Below the pieces are notes generated by a model, which was not told where the DNA came from, did no database searches, and saw only the letters and a list, made by a program, of their open reading frames with translations. Source: Inonotus obliquus (Eukaryota > Basidiomycota > Agaricomycetes > Hymenochaetales > Hymenochaetaceae). From it: 64,000 bases of DNA. Location: positions 2,728,001-2,792,000 of the forward strand of contig JAJHTX010000004.1 in the NCBI GenBank assembly GCA_032164295.1, in the 5' to 3' direction. Below are positions 22,588 to 33,147 of this stretch, in pieces. Positions within the stretch are counted from its first letter, which is position 1. Each line of letters opens with the position of its first letter. The translations under genes were made by a program, and so were the position numbers.

Positions 22588-25160
22588 CTACAAATCCGAG
22601 GGACTATAATCATCTCTTTCTTCACCGCCGAGCCAAAATACTCTCCAATCCTCAAGTCCCCTTCGACAGGTCGCATAGAACCCATCTTCAGCGCTGTTTT
22701 TCAAACCACCATTACCACCCAGGTTTATGGTACTAGCGGAACTGCTAGTATAACTCATGAATGAATCGGAACGTGAGAGAAATCGACGTGGTTCGTGCCA
22801 TTCGCCACCTCGATGTAGAAATGATACGTCCCCACCGATATCGATTGATGCTCGTATAGGTTCTTCTTGCTGTACATGTTGTGCTCGATTTTTGCCTTTT
22901 CCTTTTCCTTTTGTAAAACAGGATAAAGGAATTTCTTGGATCTCGATTCCGTATTCTCCAAAGGCGATGAGTTGGAGGAATGCGGGATCGTCGAGAGGTG
23001 AACAGATACGGTGACGGACTTGAAGAGGTATATGTTGCCATGTTAAGACGTAGAGTGGCTGACAGGTGCTCAAGGGTGTTGGCATTGGAGCGGGGATTAT
23101 ATGGGTTTGTTTACCCCTTGTGAGAACGTACACAGGTTTCATGCACAAATCGTTTGCGTAAGTTAAAGGGAGTTCCTCATACGTCGGAGGTAGCCATAAT
23201 CCTTTACTTTCACGAATGAAAGATCGTCTAGGTGAAACACCTCCCGCTGAGAACGGATCCCTCGGACTATCGTCGTTAAGCTCGACTTCACCCACCGCGG
23301 CGTCAGCAAGACGAATAAGCCCAGCCTTCTTGTCAAAAACGACAAAGAGTGATAGCTGGGAACCGTAATCCGGTGTGGGCGATACAGAACGTGGTCTTTC
23401 TCGATTGACGTCGAGCGATTGACGAAAAGCCGAGAATCGTTTGTTTGTACTGTCCGCGTCAGGAGAGTAAAGTGATGATTTTGAAGATCTTTGAGATGTT
23501 TCGGATGGACTTCTCAGGATGACGGTTTCTTGCGCGCGTTGGCGCACGAAGCTCATTGCACGTGGCTGTAACGGGGTATAAAATTCCTAAAGCACCAGTT
23601 AGCTATTGGTTTACTAATAAGCAGTGGAAGAAAAAAACTTGCTTTAAGCATTTTGAAAGATCGTTCTCCTTTGGGAGATTCATACAGAAGTATGCTTTGC
23701 TTGGTAGCAATGGCCAGCGAATTGGGCCGACGAGAATTAACAGGTTCTCCCCTGAACAACTCGAAGAACAAGACGTTCAAATGGAGCAGGCGAGAGTTTG
23801 GCGTCGCCAGAGGGACAAAGTCAGTCGCCCAACGAAGAGGTACCTCGTCGACAACATCCCAAGACGACTCCGACGACGATCCAGAATCTTGCCGCTTATT
23901 CCTTGGAGCCACACTAGCACGCTTTGATGCTGAGGGGAACTGGGAGCTATGGGGCGCTGAGTCAGTTTGCCCATCGTGAATGATGGATTTCAGGATATTG
24001 ATGCTGCTTGAATTGTGTTTGTGCTTTTTGTTAACGGTCTGCTGGGGGAGCCAATGGGGTGGATGACGAAGGTCAATCGGCTTCTGGTTCTAATATAAGA
24101 AAGTTGCAAATATCAATAATCAGCTAGTCACCCAGAATGACAACTGACCTTCTGAGATGTGGCCCAGCGAGCTAGCCCGACAAGGCTCGATAAGCTGTAC
24201 ATTCGGATGGATCGGAAGACATCATGTTCCTTTGAATTAAGAGGTGATTCCACTTCTGACCCGACGAGGACAAGGACGACACCGTGTGGTGTAGAATCAC
24301 CCGTATCCTGGAACTCGAGTAATTCTAACTGGTAGACCCTGAGAGCGCATCGATGAACAGTTGCCAAGGACGAATACAGCTGTGACGTACCCCTCTCCTT
24401 CCCATATATGCCTTACTTGAGCATCGGCCGGACTAGACGTCTCTGGATCACCAGTGGGAAACATATTCATGACAGAAAGACCATTATCGTGACCAATAAG
24501 CAAAAGGCGATCACCCAGAATCGGGAGTAGCGTATTCATAGGGCTGGTCGTGTGTGGCAGGAACCTCGACCCAAACTGATGAGCCTTGAGGTGCGACGGC
24601 AAAATAGACTCGCCCACGGGCGTGATAGGAGTTTCTGGAGGCTGGGATGGATAGTAGGAAGGTGGTCCATTGGAAGGAATTTGAACGGTGGTGTACCCCG
24701 ACCAGCGGGAGTCTTGCGAGTATACTGAAGCAGGCGCTGGGGGCTGCAAGTACGTGGTTTGCTCCGGTCGGGGAGTTGCGACGTTCTCCGTATTTTCAAT
24801 GTCGCCGGCTTGTTCTTCGACATGATAGACCTGTAAGGTGAGAATCACCGGAACAATAAGTAATTGAAAGGGCACGAGAGGAGGTTATGGATACGGACAT
24901 CATCGCCCCAACCGCGTGCACGCCGTCGAGCCCGCTCTTCAGGTGTCAAGTCTACGAACCGCTCCGCTGCTCTGTAAACGAGTGATGAATGTTGATGCCA
25001 TCTGAGAGAAAGAAAGAAGTACGTACCGCTTCTCGACCCAGCTCTTCCACCTGCCGAAACGTGAATTAGGACCTTTTTGGGCTGCAAGGTCATCATAGGT
25101 GGGGAGATTGTCACCGCCTGACTCGTCCTGTTCTGGATAATCTGGGATTTCGCGTTGCAT
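22588..25160 (-). CDS. Large conserved fungal protein of unknown function (beta-propeller-like)
   Basis: No characterised family is recognised. The start (ATG at 25160) gives MQREIPDYPEQ and LPTYDDLAAQKGPNSRFGRW, then across an intron (25026 onward) AAERFVDLTPEERARRR. Later exons contain ILGDRLLLIGHDNGLSVM, VVLVLVGSEVESPL, NSLAIATKQSILLYE, EFYTPLQPRAMSFVRQR, SLFVVFDKKAGLIRLAD, KPVYVLTRGKQTHIIPAP and QPLYVLTWQHIP. Repeated blade-like strands (L-L-L-I-G-H, S-I-L-L-Y-E, L-F-V-V-F-D, Y-V-L-T) suggest a beta-propeller of the CNH or WD type, with Ser-rich inserts; this is inference. The joint between K-M-L-K and E-F-Y-T uses an intron at 23642-23587 that starts with GC. The C-terminus ends in an acidic GGEERDDYSPSDL. 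It is divergent from the kelch gene. Exons between 23980 and 24900 are approximate; it might be two genes, but no start or stop suggests this. Confidence 0.6.
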
Positions 25161-25528
25161 GATGGTAAGAGTGAGAGAGTACAAAGAATAGACTGGACTG
25201 GGGAGGGCGCCGGAATGGCTTGGCAATAGGTAGGGCTATGCTATGCGTTGTTTAATGAAGATTACAACATTTTATTACCATATATGTACGATTGACGGGA
25301 TCGACGAAATGATTTGGAGGATGAGCTGGCAGAACGACAGAAAATGCAGAGTAAATGGTGCATATAGTCTGGATGTATGTAGGTCCGAGTCGTGCGAAGG
25401 TTTTGTAAGGAATACACGAGGAGGAATTGTGCCGTAACTGTAACTGTAAGTAAACACTCTTCGCGTCTGACCTCCACTAACCACCAGTGCCCGCTTGGGC
25501 CTTCCCTTCCCTCCCTTCCTCCTCCTCT
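25161..25528. other. Divergent promoter region
   Basis: About 370 bp between the starts of the propeller-like gene and the kelch gene. A pyrimidine-rich tract (25495-25528) directly precedes the kelch start, as is common for fungal leaders. No other element recognised. Confidence 0.4.
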
Positions 25529-28500
25529 ATGGCAAGTTCTCTCTTGTCCTTTTCTCCTCATCTGTTCTCCCTCTTCCTTGCTTTCACGCTTTGTCCTCGA
25601 ATATCCGCGTCTCCTTCAACAAATACCCCGGTTCCTCCTCTCCAATGGATCGATTTGACTGACTCAATATCTGGTTCCTCCCCTCCCGGTCTAAGCTATG
25701 CTTCCATCGGTTATGACCCAACATCCGCCACTATCTTACTTTTTGGTGGCGAGTCAAACAACTTTCCTCAACAGCAGACCTATCTGTATGTGTATCTCAT
25801 ATCTACTTTCGGTCTCTTTCCTCCGCATTCTCTCATCACTTACCCTCCTTTCCGCAGTCTCGATACCTCATCCCTTACATGGTTCTCTCCAAACCCTCCT
25901 GCTGCTCAGGCCGATGCAAAACCTCCTCCAAGAAGCATGGCCATAAGTGGAGGCGATTTTGCTGCGAGCAAGTTCGTTCTCCGTGTCACTCTCGGTCTAT
26001 CTTCCATGCCTTCTGACATAATTATTCTCCAACCTTCCATTTCCAGTCGACACGGGCATGTTGTTATAGGAGGCAAAGGTCAAGGCGGTGAACCACTTTC
26101 GGATGCCTGGGTATGTCCACTGCCTTGGCAATTGCTCACCTTGTATCTAACTCTTGAATGCCTTTCAGGAATTTGATTATATTAACCAGTTTTGGTCAAG
26201 TATATCAATATCTCCTGGTGGTCCTTCTCCACGATACAGTGCTTCCGGAGGCATTGACACCCAGGCAGCAGCCGTACCAGACCCTGTCGTGGCAGGTCCG
26301 AACAATACTTTTTATATCGCCGGCGGATTTGACGGCCAGAATACATTGTCATTATCGGACGTCTGGCAGTTTCATGTGGCCGGCGTTCTCTCAGCGAACA
26401 ACGCTCAAGATGTTGTGGGGAGTTGGACTCAGGTTCCATTTTCCGACGAACTACCGTCCCGGATACGTCAAGGAGGCACAGTCATGCCCTCAGCGTTGGT
26501 CGTAGCAGTTGGAGGCTGCTCCTCGGACGAAAGCAGCGGCAACACGTGTGCTCAGCAAGACTCGCATGTTCTTAACGTAAATGCTACAAGAGACATTTCA
26601 CCTGACGGTTGTCCCGCTCCGCGTGTGGGACCCGGTATGTCCTCTTACGTTGCTCATTTTTAGTTGTGCCAATCATTTTGATAATTTCTTGTAGTGGTAG
26701 TTCCGAACTATAACACTTTCTCAAGCAGCTTTAACAAGCAAGCATTCGTACTCCTGGGCACGTTTGACGATTCGCTATGGGACGATGGCAATGGTCTCAA
26801 TCGAGGCGAAGTGGTTAGATTACTCTCTTCTTTTAATTCGAGAAGTTATCTGACGTGGCATACTAGGATATTCTCGATATCGATACCGGTGTCTGGACTC
26901 GTATCATACCATCAGGTGATCCCTCATCTGGAACCGTGAGGTATCCCACACCTCGAGAGGGTGCAGCGGCGTTTTCCTATTCTCATGCCCTTGTTGGTAG
27001 CGATCCTTCAGTAGGAGCTGATGTTCTCGTCTTCGGAGGTCGGGATGCAGACGGCAATTACTTATCCGATGTATGGCTCCTACGAGGCTATCACGGTCAA
27101 GTCACCGAGACTAACGGGACCTGGTCTGGATTCGGCAGTGGAGATCTGGGGTCGGGTGCCGACGCGTCGGGAACGGGTGTAACAGTCGAGTATCTTACAT
27201 CCTGTGCGCAAGCTCGATCCCCAAGTGCAACGACTTCCGCTCCCAGTCCATCGTCCACATCACCTTCATCACCCTCTGGGAACACTGGGAACACTGGGAA
27301 CACTGGAGCATCAATAATTTTCCCTTATGATACTTCCACGAGCCACAAAGTGGCGGCTCCTGTTTCTGTGGGACTTCTCTTGGCAGCTCTCGTATTCTAT
27401 CGCATGTCAGCGCCTTCGACACCTAAGGTTGCCTTGACGGGTCCTTATCCGGGCTTCGTTTGGTTGTCTGGCTTGGTGGGACTAGCGGCATATGCCGTCG
27501 GAATTGCCGGCATAGTCCTTGCCTTCACTACTATAACCTCGAATACCAGTAACTCATTAAAGAAAAGGTCACCTTCAAGCCTTTTCCTACGGACAAATCA
27601 TGGCAGGGTCGCTCTGGCATTTTTCATCGTCTTATATGCTCTGCTGCCTATCTTACTCGTGGTAACTTTCTTGAGAAAAGGCAACAACTCGAGTCAGGAC
27701 GCTGTTGAGTCCGAGCCTCCAAAACGGGAAAGGCAAGATTCAAATGAGGCGAGTTTTACGGCTCTCATGACTCCAGCAAAGGAGACATTTGCCAACGGAC
27801 ACCGAACTGCTGCATCTTCTCCAGACGTCACAAGAACTTCTTCGCGACAAGAGTCACCGAGTCGCGTGCGAAGACGATCCGTGTTTGGAGGGTATCTATG
27901 GTTTAGACGGAAGAAAGAGCGGCAATCGATGGAGAGTACTGGGGCTCAAGATCAAGAATTAGAAATTGATGCAGACCCGTCTCGAAGTTTCGAGGTCCTC
28001 AATCGAGGGAATCGTCTACGGAGACTGAGCGCAGCCGGATCGCATTCGTTTTTCGGTGAGGGTGGTCTACATCCCCAGCCTAGTGGTCCACGTACTCTCA
28101 GCGACCTAGATTGGCTTGACAGGCGCGGTAACGTCGCTGCATTTGTGAGTGGTTCTAGCGTCTTTCCGTTCTTCCCAAATTATTTCTGACATTCATCTCA
28201 AGAGCGACCTTGACTACCAGCTCACACAATTTAATCGCGCCCAAGCTGCTACGCCTTTTGAGGGGGTTAGAACTTCTACATCTGAACCCCCAGCTCGTCC
28301 TCATCCCGTTCTTCCACCCCTTTCAATATCCGTTCTTCATCTTCTCTTACATGCAGCCATTCTGGGCTTGTGCGTCGTAACCCTCGTTCAACTATGGGAA
28401 CGAGCCCCAAAAGCCGCGTTCGCTGTGTTCCTCGTCTGGGTGGCAGCTTTTTACTGCATTATTTTCTTCCTCGCTTGGCGAGGGACGCCTCGAACTTCGA

Positions 28501-28865
28501 TTTTATCCGTTATTTTGTCGAGTCTTCGGTATCATCGCCGTGAGGTTCCGTCGGCTCAACAACAAGCCGGCGGAACTCCATGTGTATCTGACCCTTCCAC
28601 ACGCTCAGCATCAAGGAATGGATTATACTCTTTCCCTACAGACGTTCGAGGACCTTATACCTTCCACCAACCACCAGTCCGACGTGCCGTTTCCGCTCAT
28701 GAAGATGACTTACTCTCGTCAAGTGCACATGGTTATCCTCGTTCGGATGATGATGACGAAGACGAAGAGACACAACAGAGGAGAATAGAAGAAGAGATGG
28801 CCCGTAGGGATGTATCTATCGTTACTGTTCCAAAACGTAAATTGTGGATAGCAAATCCGTCGTGA
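25529..28865 (+). CDS. Kelch-repeat protein with about five membrane spans
   Basis: The protein starts with a signal peptide (MASSLLSFSPHLFSLFLAF, residues 1-30) and then kelch repeats: SYASIGYDPTSATILLFGGE, RHGHVVIGGKGQGGEPLSDAW, NTFYIAGGFDGQNTLSLSDV, and GADVLVFGGRDADGNYLSDV, each with the Gly-Gly turn and W/V-containing strand of a propeller blade. A Ser/Thr-rich linker with an NTG repeat follows, then hydrophobic spans KVAAPVSVGLLLAALVFY, FVWLSGLVGLAAYAVGIAGI, ALAFFIVLYALLPILLVVTF, and after a Ser/Arg-rich loop HLLLHAAILGLCVVTLVQL and AAFAVFLVWVAAFYCIIFF, and a charged tail. The predicted topology is a lumenal or extracellular propeller on a multi-pass membrane part, which differs from the usual single-pass fungal kelch proteins. 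Several introns of about 50-80 bp interrupt it (e.g. near 25785, 25970, 26112, 26634, 26815, 28146). ATG 25529 is chosen because it begins the signal peptide. Function unknown. Confidence 0.75.
27278..27304. repeat. GGGAACACT tandem repeat (3 x 9 bp) in the kelch-protein linker
   Basis: Three exact copies of a 9-bp unit encode the Gly-Asn-Thr repeats of the Ser/Thr-rich linker between the kelch domain and the membrane part. Copy number can be expected to vary between strains. Confidence 0.85.
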
Positions 28866-29652
28866 TTTTTATTTAGTATTCCCTTTTTAATTCTTCTCTC
28901 TCTCCTTCACCCCCCTCCTTGTCCTTGCGTCTTTCCCGTCGCTCACTCTCCCACCTACCATGATGGCAGTCCCGATTGCTTTTGACTACATTGCAGGTAT
29001 TCCATTCTTTCTTCCACCCGTTCTTCTTCCCTACCTATCATTCTCATTCTCATTTCTCGTTTTCTCTTTTGTTCACCAATGCAATCACGTATTGTAATAG
29101 TTGCACACTTCTCTCACACTTCCCCCAATTCCCATCCCTATCTCAATCTCTTGGTTTTTGACGACAGGTTTTGTGATTTCTTTCTTTCCCTTACTCATGC
29201 GTTTTTCTTTGTTACCTTCTGCATGCATGGACTTCTCACTTTCGGTCATGAGGTTTCTCTTCTATTTCAATTGTAATAAACACTGATGCACATTGCTTGA
29301 CCCTGGAAACCTCGGATTGAAAGGTGAAATCGGAGTGCTGTTAGACGATTAAAGGGGAAATGAAGACAAAGGAGTGCTTTCAGATAATAAGTGCATTGGA
29401 GTATGTAGTATGTAGAAGAGTGATGGGAGTGACTTGGGATTGCCAATAAAAATGACACAAGATGGGCCCCAAAATAAGGATGTTACGGTCAAGAGAGGAA
29501 ACTGTCCGCCAAATTGCAAACCTTATGACAATGGAACGAAATTAGCGCTTAATCGAAGCATATAGAGGCAGGGTAATGGAGAGAGACAATAACCTGAATA
29601 AGGAGAGAAAGGAACAAGACCAAGAAAGAGACGCAAGAAACAAAAAGGTCCG
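28866..29652. other. Convergent spacer of about 790 bp
   Basis: Two stop codons converge here. The left half is T/C-rich (3' untranslated region of the kelch gene), and AATAAA occurs at 29274-29279 on the plus strand. No gene seen. Confidence 0.5.
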
Positions 29653-32600
29653 TTAACTCTGCTCGATAGCAACATCGTGTCTCCACCTGTCAACAGAACT
29701 AAACTTGTTCATATCTTGCAAAGGCGGAGGCGGAACAACTGCAGGAGGGACAAGTGGCGTCGGAGCGGCAGGAGGCATCATGAACATCATAGACGGAGGA
29801 TGAGAGAACATCATCGAGTTGGTCATTTGCGCTTGTAACATCTGTTGTTGTTGTTGCTGCTGCTGTTGGATTTGAGAGAAGAGATGGAATTGGGATTTGC
29901 GTATTTGAGCAGGGTGCATGCTCAGTGGACGGTCGTCTTCGTCTTCGTTCTTCCCTCCTGCTCCCGGTGATGAAAGACCGGAAAGAACGGATAGGTTACC
30001 AGCTCCGGGTGGCAAACGTGAAGCTCTAATTCCTAGAGGAACATTATCCTCGTCCTCAGAATCGTTGTTCTTCTTATTCTCGACGATTTTATTCGCAGGT
30101 TCGCTCAAACTGACCGAAGGGACCTTGAAAGATGCCAAACTAGTCTTGTTCAGAAGCATCATAGATAATGGCCTGTCCTCGTCCGAATCGTCATCCACCG
30201 GTTGACTTCTTGGACTGTTCAGTTTCTGTGCAGCACGTTGCAGAGTCACAGATAATGGTATATCCTCGTCGCTATCGTCATCGGAAGGGAGGTTAATACG
30301 CGGTTTGTTCAACCCAGTAGTTGAAGAGGCAGCAGGTTTCTTCTCGTCGTCAGAGACCCACTGATCTGCGAGACCTTCCCGCGCAGTCGCATCTCGGTTT
30401 GGTGCCGCCTCACTGGCGCTGCTTTCATTGTCTGACTCGAAATCTTCGGGGGGAGGGATTGTCCGTCTCCTCGAACTCACTTTTGGTATGTCAGGTAGCG
30501 CCAAAGATGGTCCTGTCTCAGCCTGAGGAGAGACGGATGAAGATGCCACCGGTGAAGTGGGAGATGGAGACAAGGGGGACAAATCTGCGGTCTCGTCTTG
30601 TCCCTTCCCTCTCCTTTTCTTCTTCGCTTTCTTTCGCTCCTCCTTCTCCCTGAACTTCCTCTCTTCTTCCTCTTCCCTCTTCTTTCTCTCTTCTTCCTCG
30701 ACTTTCTCCTGTGCTTCTATCTCTTTCAGCTTCACCATTTCCCTCTCCCACAACTTATCGACACCAAAGACGGACTTCGTGTTCGCCATTCTCGTTTCAC
30801 GCGAATCATTCGTCTCTGCGATCTGACCGTTATCACCAATCTGCAGAAGAGGCTTACCACCGCGAGAACCGCGTCTGACGAGCGTCGTATCAATATGTGT
30901 AGACTGCGTGCGTGCGGCTGGCGGTCTGCTGGGCAGAGTGCTGGGGTCGATCAGTGTGCTTGCCCTGATGAGCGAACCTCTGTCCATCATGGACGGACGC
31001 TGATCTCCAGCAAACACCCTGCATGATAGTTAGGCAGAGCAATCAATTTGAAAATTGTACTCTCACCTTTTCTTGCTCTTTATTTCCTGTTTCCTGGCCT
31101 CGAGATCGTCAATCAGGCTGCGACCGAAAAGTTTACCAGCCGGTCGCGCTCGCTTGGCTTCCTCTTCAAGGGACGGGCCAATGGGCTTTTCAGGCTTCTC
31201 TGGTTCCTCGGGAATCTCTATTTTGATCTGTTCCCCGTCCTCTGTAGCACGTTGTAGTCCACCTTCAAGGTCGTTGTATGAAACATCCCTCTGGCCGTCT
31301 ACCAGCAAGTGGTTCCGGAAAAGCAATTGAGAGGCAGATAGACTGAGTCGTGGATTCGGAGTAAAAGAGTTTGCTGGAACGGGAACAGACGAAGGGACAA
31401 GCATGGACGCGCGAGAGGCACGGGCACCGGGAGGCATTGGCCTTCCATCCGTCGAGTCTAAGAAACCCTCTTTAGTACGCGTAGTTTTCGGTACGGGTGC
31501 AGGAGCTGTTGACTGAGTCTGCAATGGACTCGGCATGACAAGGACCTTTGGACGCATTAAGTCTAGACGAGAATAACGTCGCTCGCGAGGTGGGTGCTCT
31601 TCGCCTCCGTAAGCCGATTGGAAGTCATCATCCAGCATATCGCGAGTGCCGAAAGATGCGGCAGAAATCCTCCTATCACGCGCAGTTCCGACGTCCAATA
31701 TGGAGGCTCTCGAGGGAGCACGATGAGAATAACCAGCTTGTTTTTCGTCGTTGTCAGCTGTATGGGGTCCCACTGAGAGTCGAGTCGCATTTGACGCTGT
31801 CCTGGCATGAGCTACAGATTTCGGGTCAAACCGCGACGCACGAGAAGGGGGTGGAGGAGGAATTGTGAAAGGATTTGGCAGAGCGTTTGGGTCATCTTCT
31901 GATAAGAGATTAAGGCGAGACGCAGGACGAGATTCACCAGGCACATAACCTTCACTCTGTCCCGATGACGGGAATGGAACAGTATCCCTTCCCTCCTCAT
32001 AGGAAGGTACAGAATGAAGAGGCGGACAAACAGGGAGGCTCTCAATTAACGGATGCGACGAGAACCTCTGCCGCTCGCCTTGCTTCCCTAGAATGCCCAT
32101 CTCTTCCATATTTACGGGATCAGAAATGGTGTTGCGCCGGCCACTGGCTTCCAAGAATACTCCGCCTTCCCCGAACTCCGCCAAAGGCACGCTCATCGTC
32201 CGGTTGTGAGGTGGCCGATCAGTACCAGGTCTCCGACCAGTACCAACAGTACTCGGAAGTATTTCAGACTTTGCCTTTCCCTTCGATCCCTTCTGTTTCT
32301 TGCTGGGCTTCTCCTCAGGCATGAGAGAGTCCAATCCCCAGGAGGCAAGGTCTACATCTATCTCTTCCTCTTCTTGTTCGTCCTCTTCATCCTCTCCAAA
32401 TGGATTGCGAAGAAGGTCTACGGATGCCTTGGATCTTCTTCTCGTATCTCCAGCTTCACTCGGTAGACCAGATTCACTGGGCAACTTTACACCCAAGAAG
32501 TCCGGGCTTTCGGGGGGCGGCTGCTTCAAATCGCGGATGGTCGCGTTCGCTTTCCGCAGCGGAATAAAAATTGCACTATCATACGCCTTTTTCTGCGGTG

Positions 32601-32733
32601 CGTTGGGATTCTCCGTATCATTGTCGTATTCTTAAGTAAAGTAAGCAACTGTTTCGCACTAGAGTAGAATCAGAATCGTAGTGGTCGTACCTAGCAGAGC
32701 CGCCGCAAGCTGCCAGCGAGAGAAATGGACCAT
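29653..32733 (-). CDS. Large disordered protein with acidic PLS repeats and a charged coiled coil
   Basis: The protein is not recognised. Exons 32733-32691, 32633-31067 and 31018-29653 join to 991 residues. The N-terminus MVHFSRWQLAAALLEYDND is predicted from a 43-nt first exon whose junction restores the frame. The N-terminal half is Ser/Arg/Pro-rich with a run of acidic residues. A highly charged segment (about residues 620-670, K/E/R repeated) should form a coiled coil. Four repeats follow, of the form acidic cluster-x-P-L-S/G: DSDEDIPLS, DSDEDRPLS, DSEDEDNVPLG and EDEDDRPLS. Near the end is a run of nine Gln (29842-29868), then Met/Pro-rich sequence with an NSMMF...MMFMMPP segment. The composition suggests a scaffold or regulator with many phosphorylation sites, likely CK2-type at the acidic repeats; this is inference. 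Start codon and frame come from splice logic, not homology. Confidence 0.65.
29842..29868. repeat. CAA/CAG polyglutamine microsatellite inside a coding exon
   Basis: Nine consecutive glutamine codons (mixed CAA and CAG on the minus strand) in the disordered protein. Copy number may vary between strains. Confidence 0.85.
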
Positions 32734-33147
32734 ATTGCGGCAGAGGTATCTGAGGTGGACGGTACAAAGAACAGATAGGTACCTTGGAAGGGAAACGATA
32801 AAATAAAGAAAGAGTAGTGTCTGATAGTGATACCCTCCCTGGTGGCGAGGGTGGGCTACACCGCACGTGACGTACAGAAGGAATTTGAATTTATTAGATT
32901 AAATCAATTCACAATATGTAAGCCAAAATTCGCATGGCGTTGTCTAGCATGAGTATGTATCTTGGGTACTTATGTGGTTGCTATGAAATACGCTGACCTG
33001 GCCGCTTAGCTTTGTCGTGGGGACTTCTGGCTTGTTGCCTCCTCTCCAAGCGCCCGGTGAGGTTGCTATACTACTGCCAGCGTACTCCCATCATGTCAAC
33101 GCATGTTATTCCAATTCTTGTAGACTACAACAGGTATCGTGACAAGC
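32734..33147. other. Spacer upstream of the disordered-protein gene
   Basis: About 410 bp between the disordered-protein start at 32733 and the Grp94-like stop at 33148, both on the minus strand. It must contain the 3' end of the Grp94-like gene and the promoter of the disordered-protein gene. No clear TATA or other element recognised. Confidence 0.4.
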
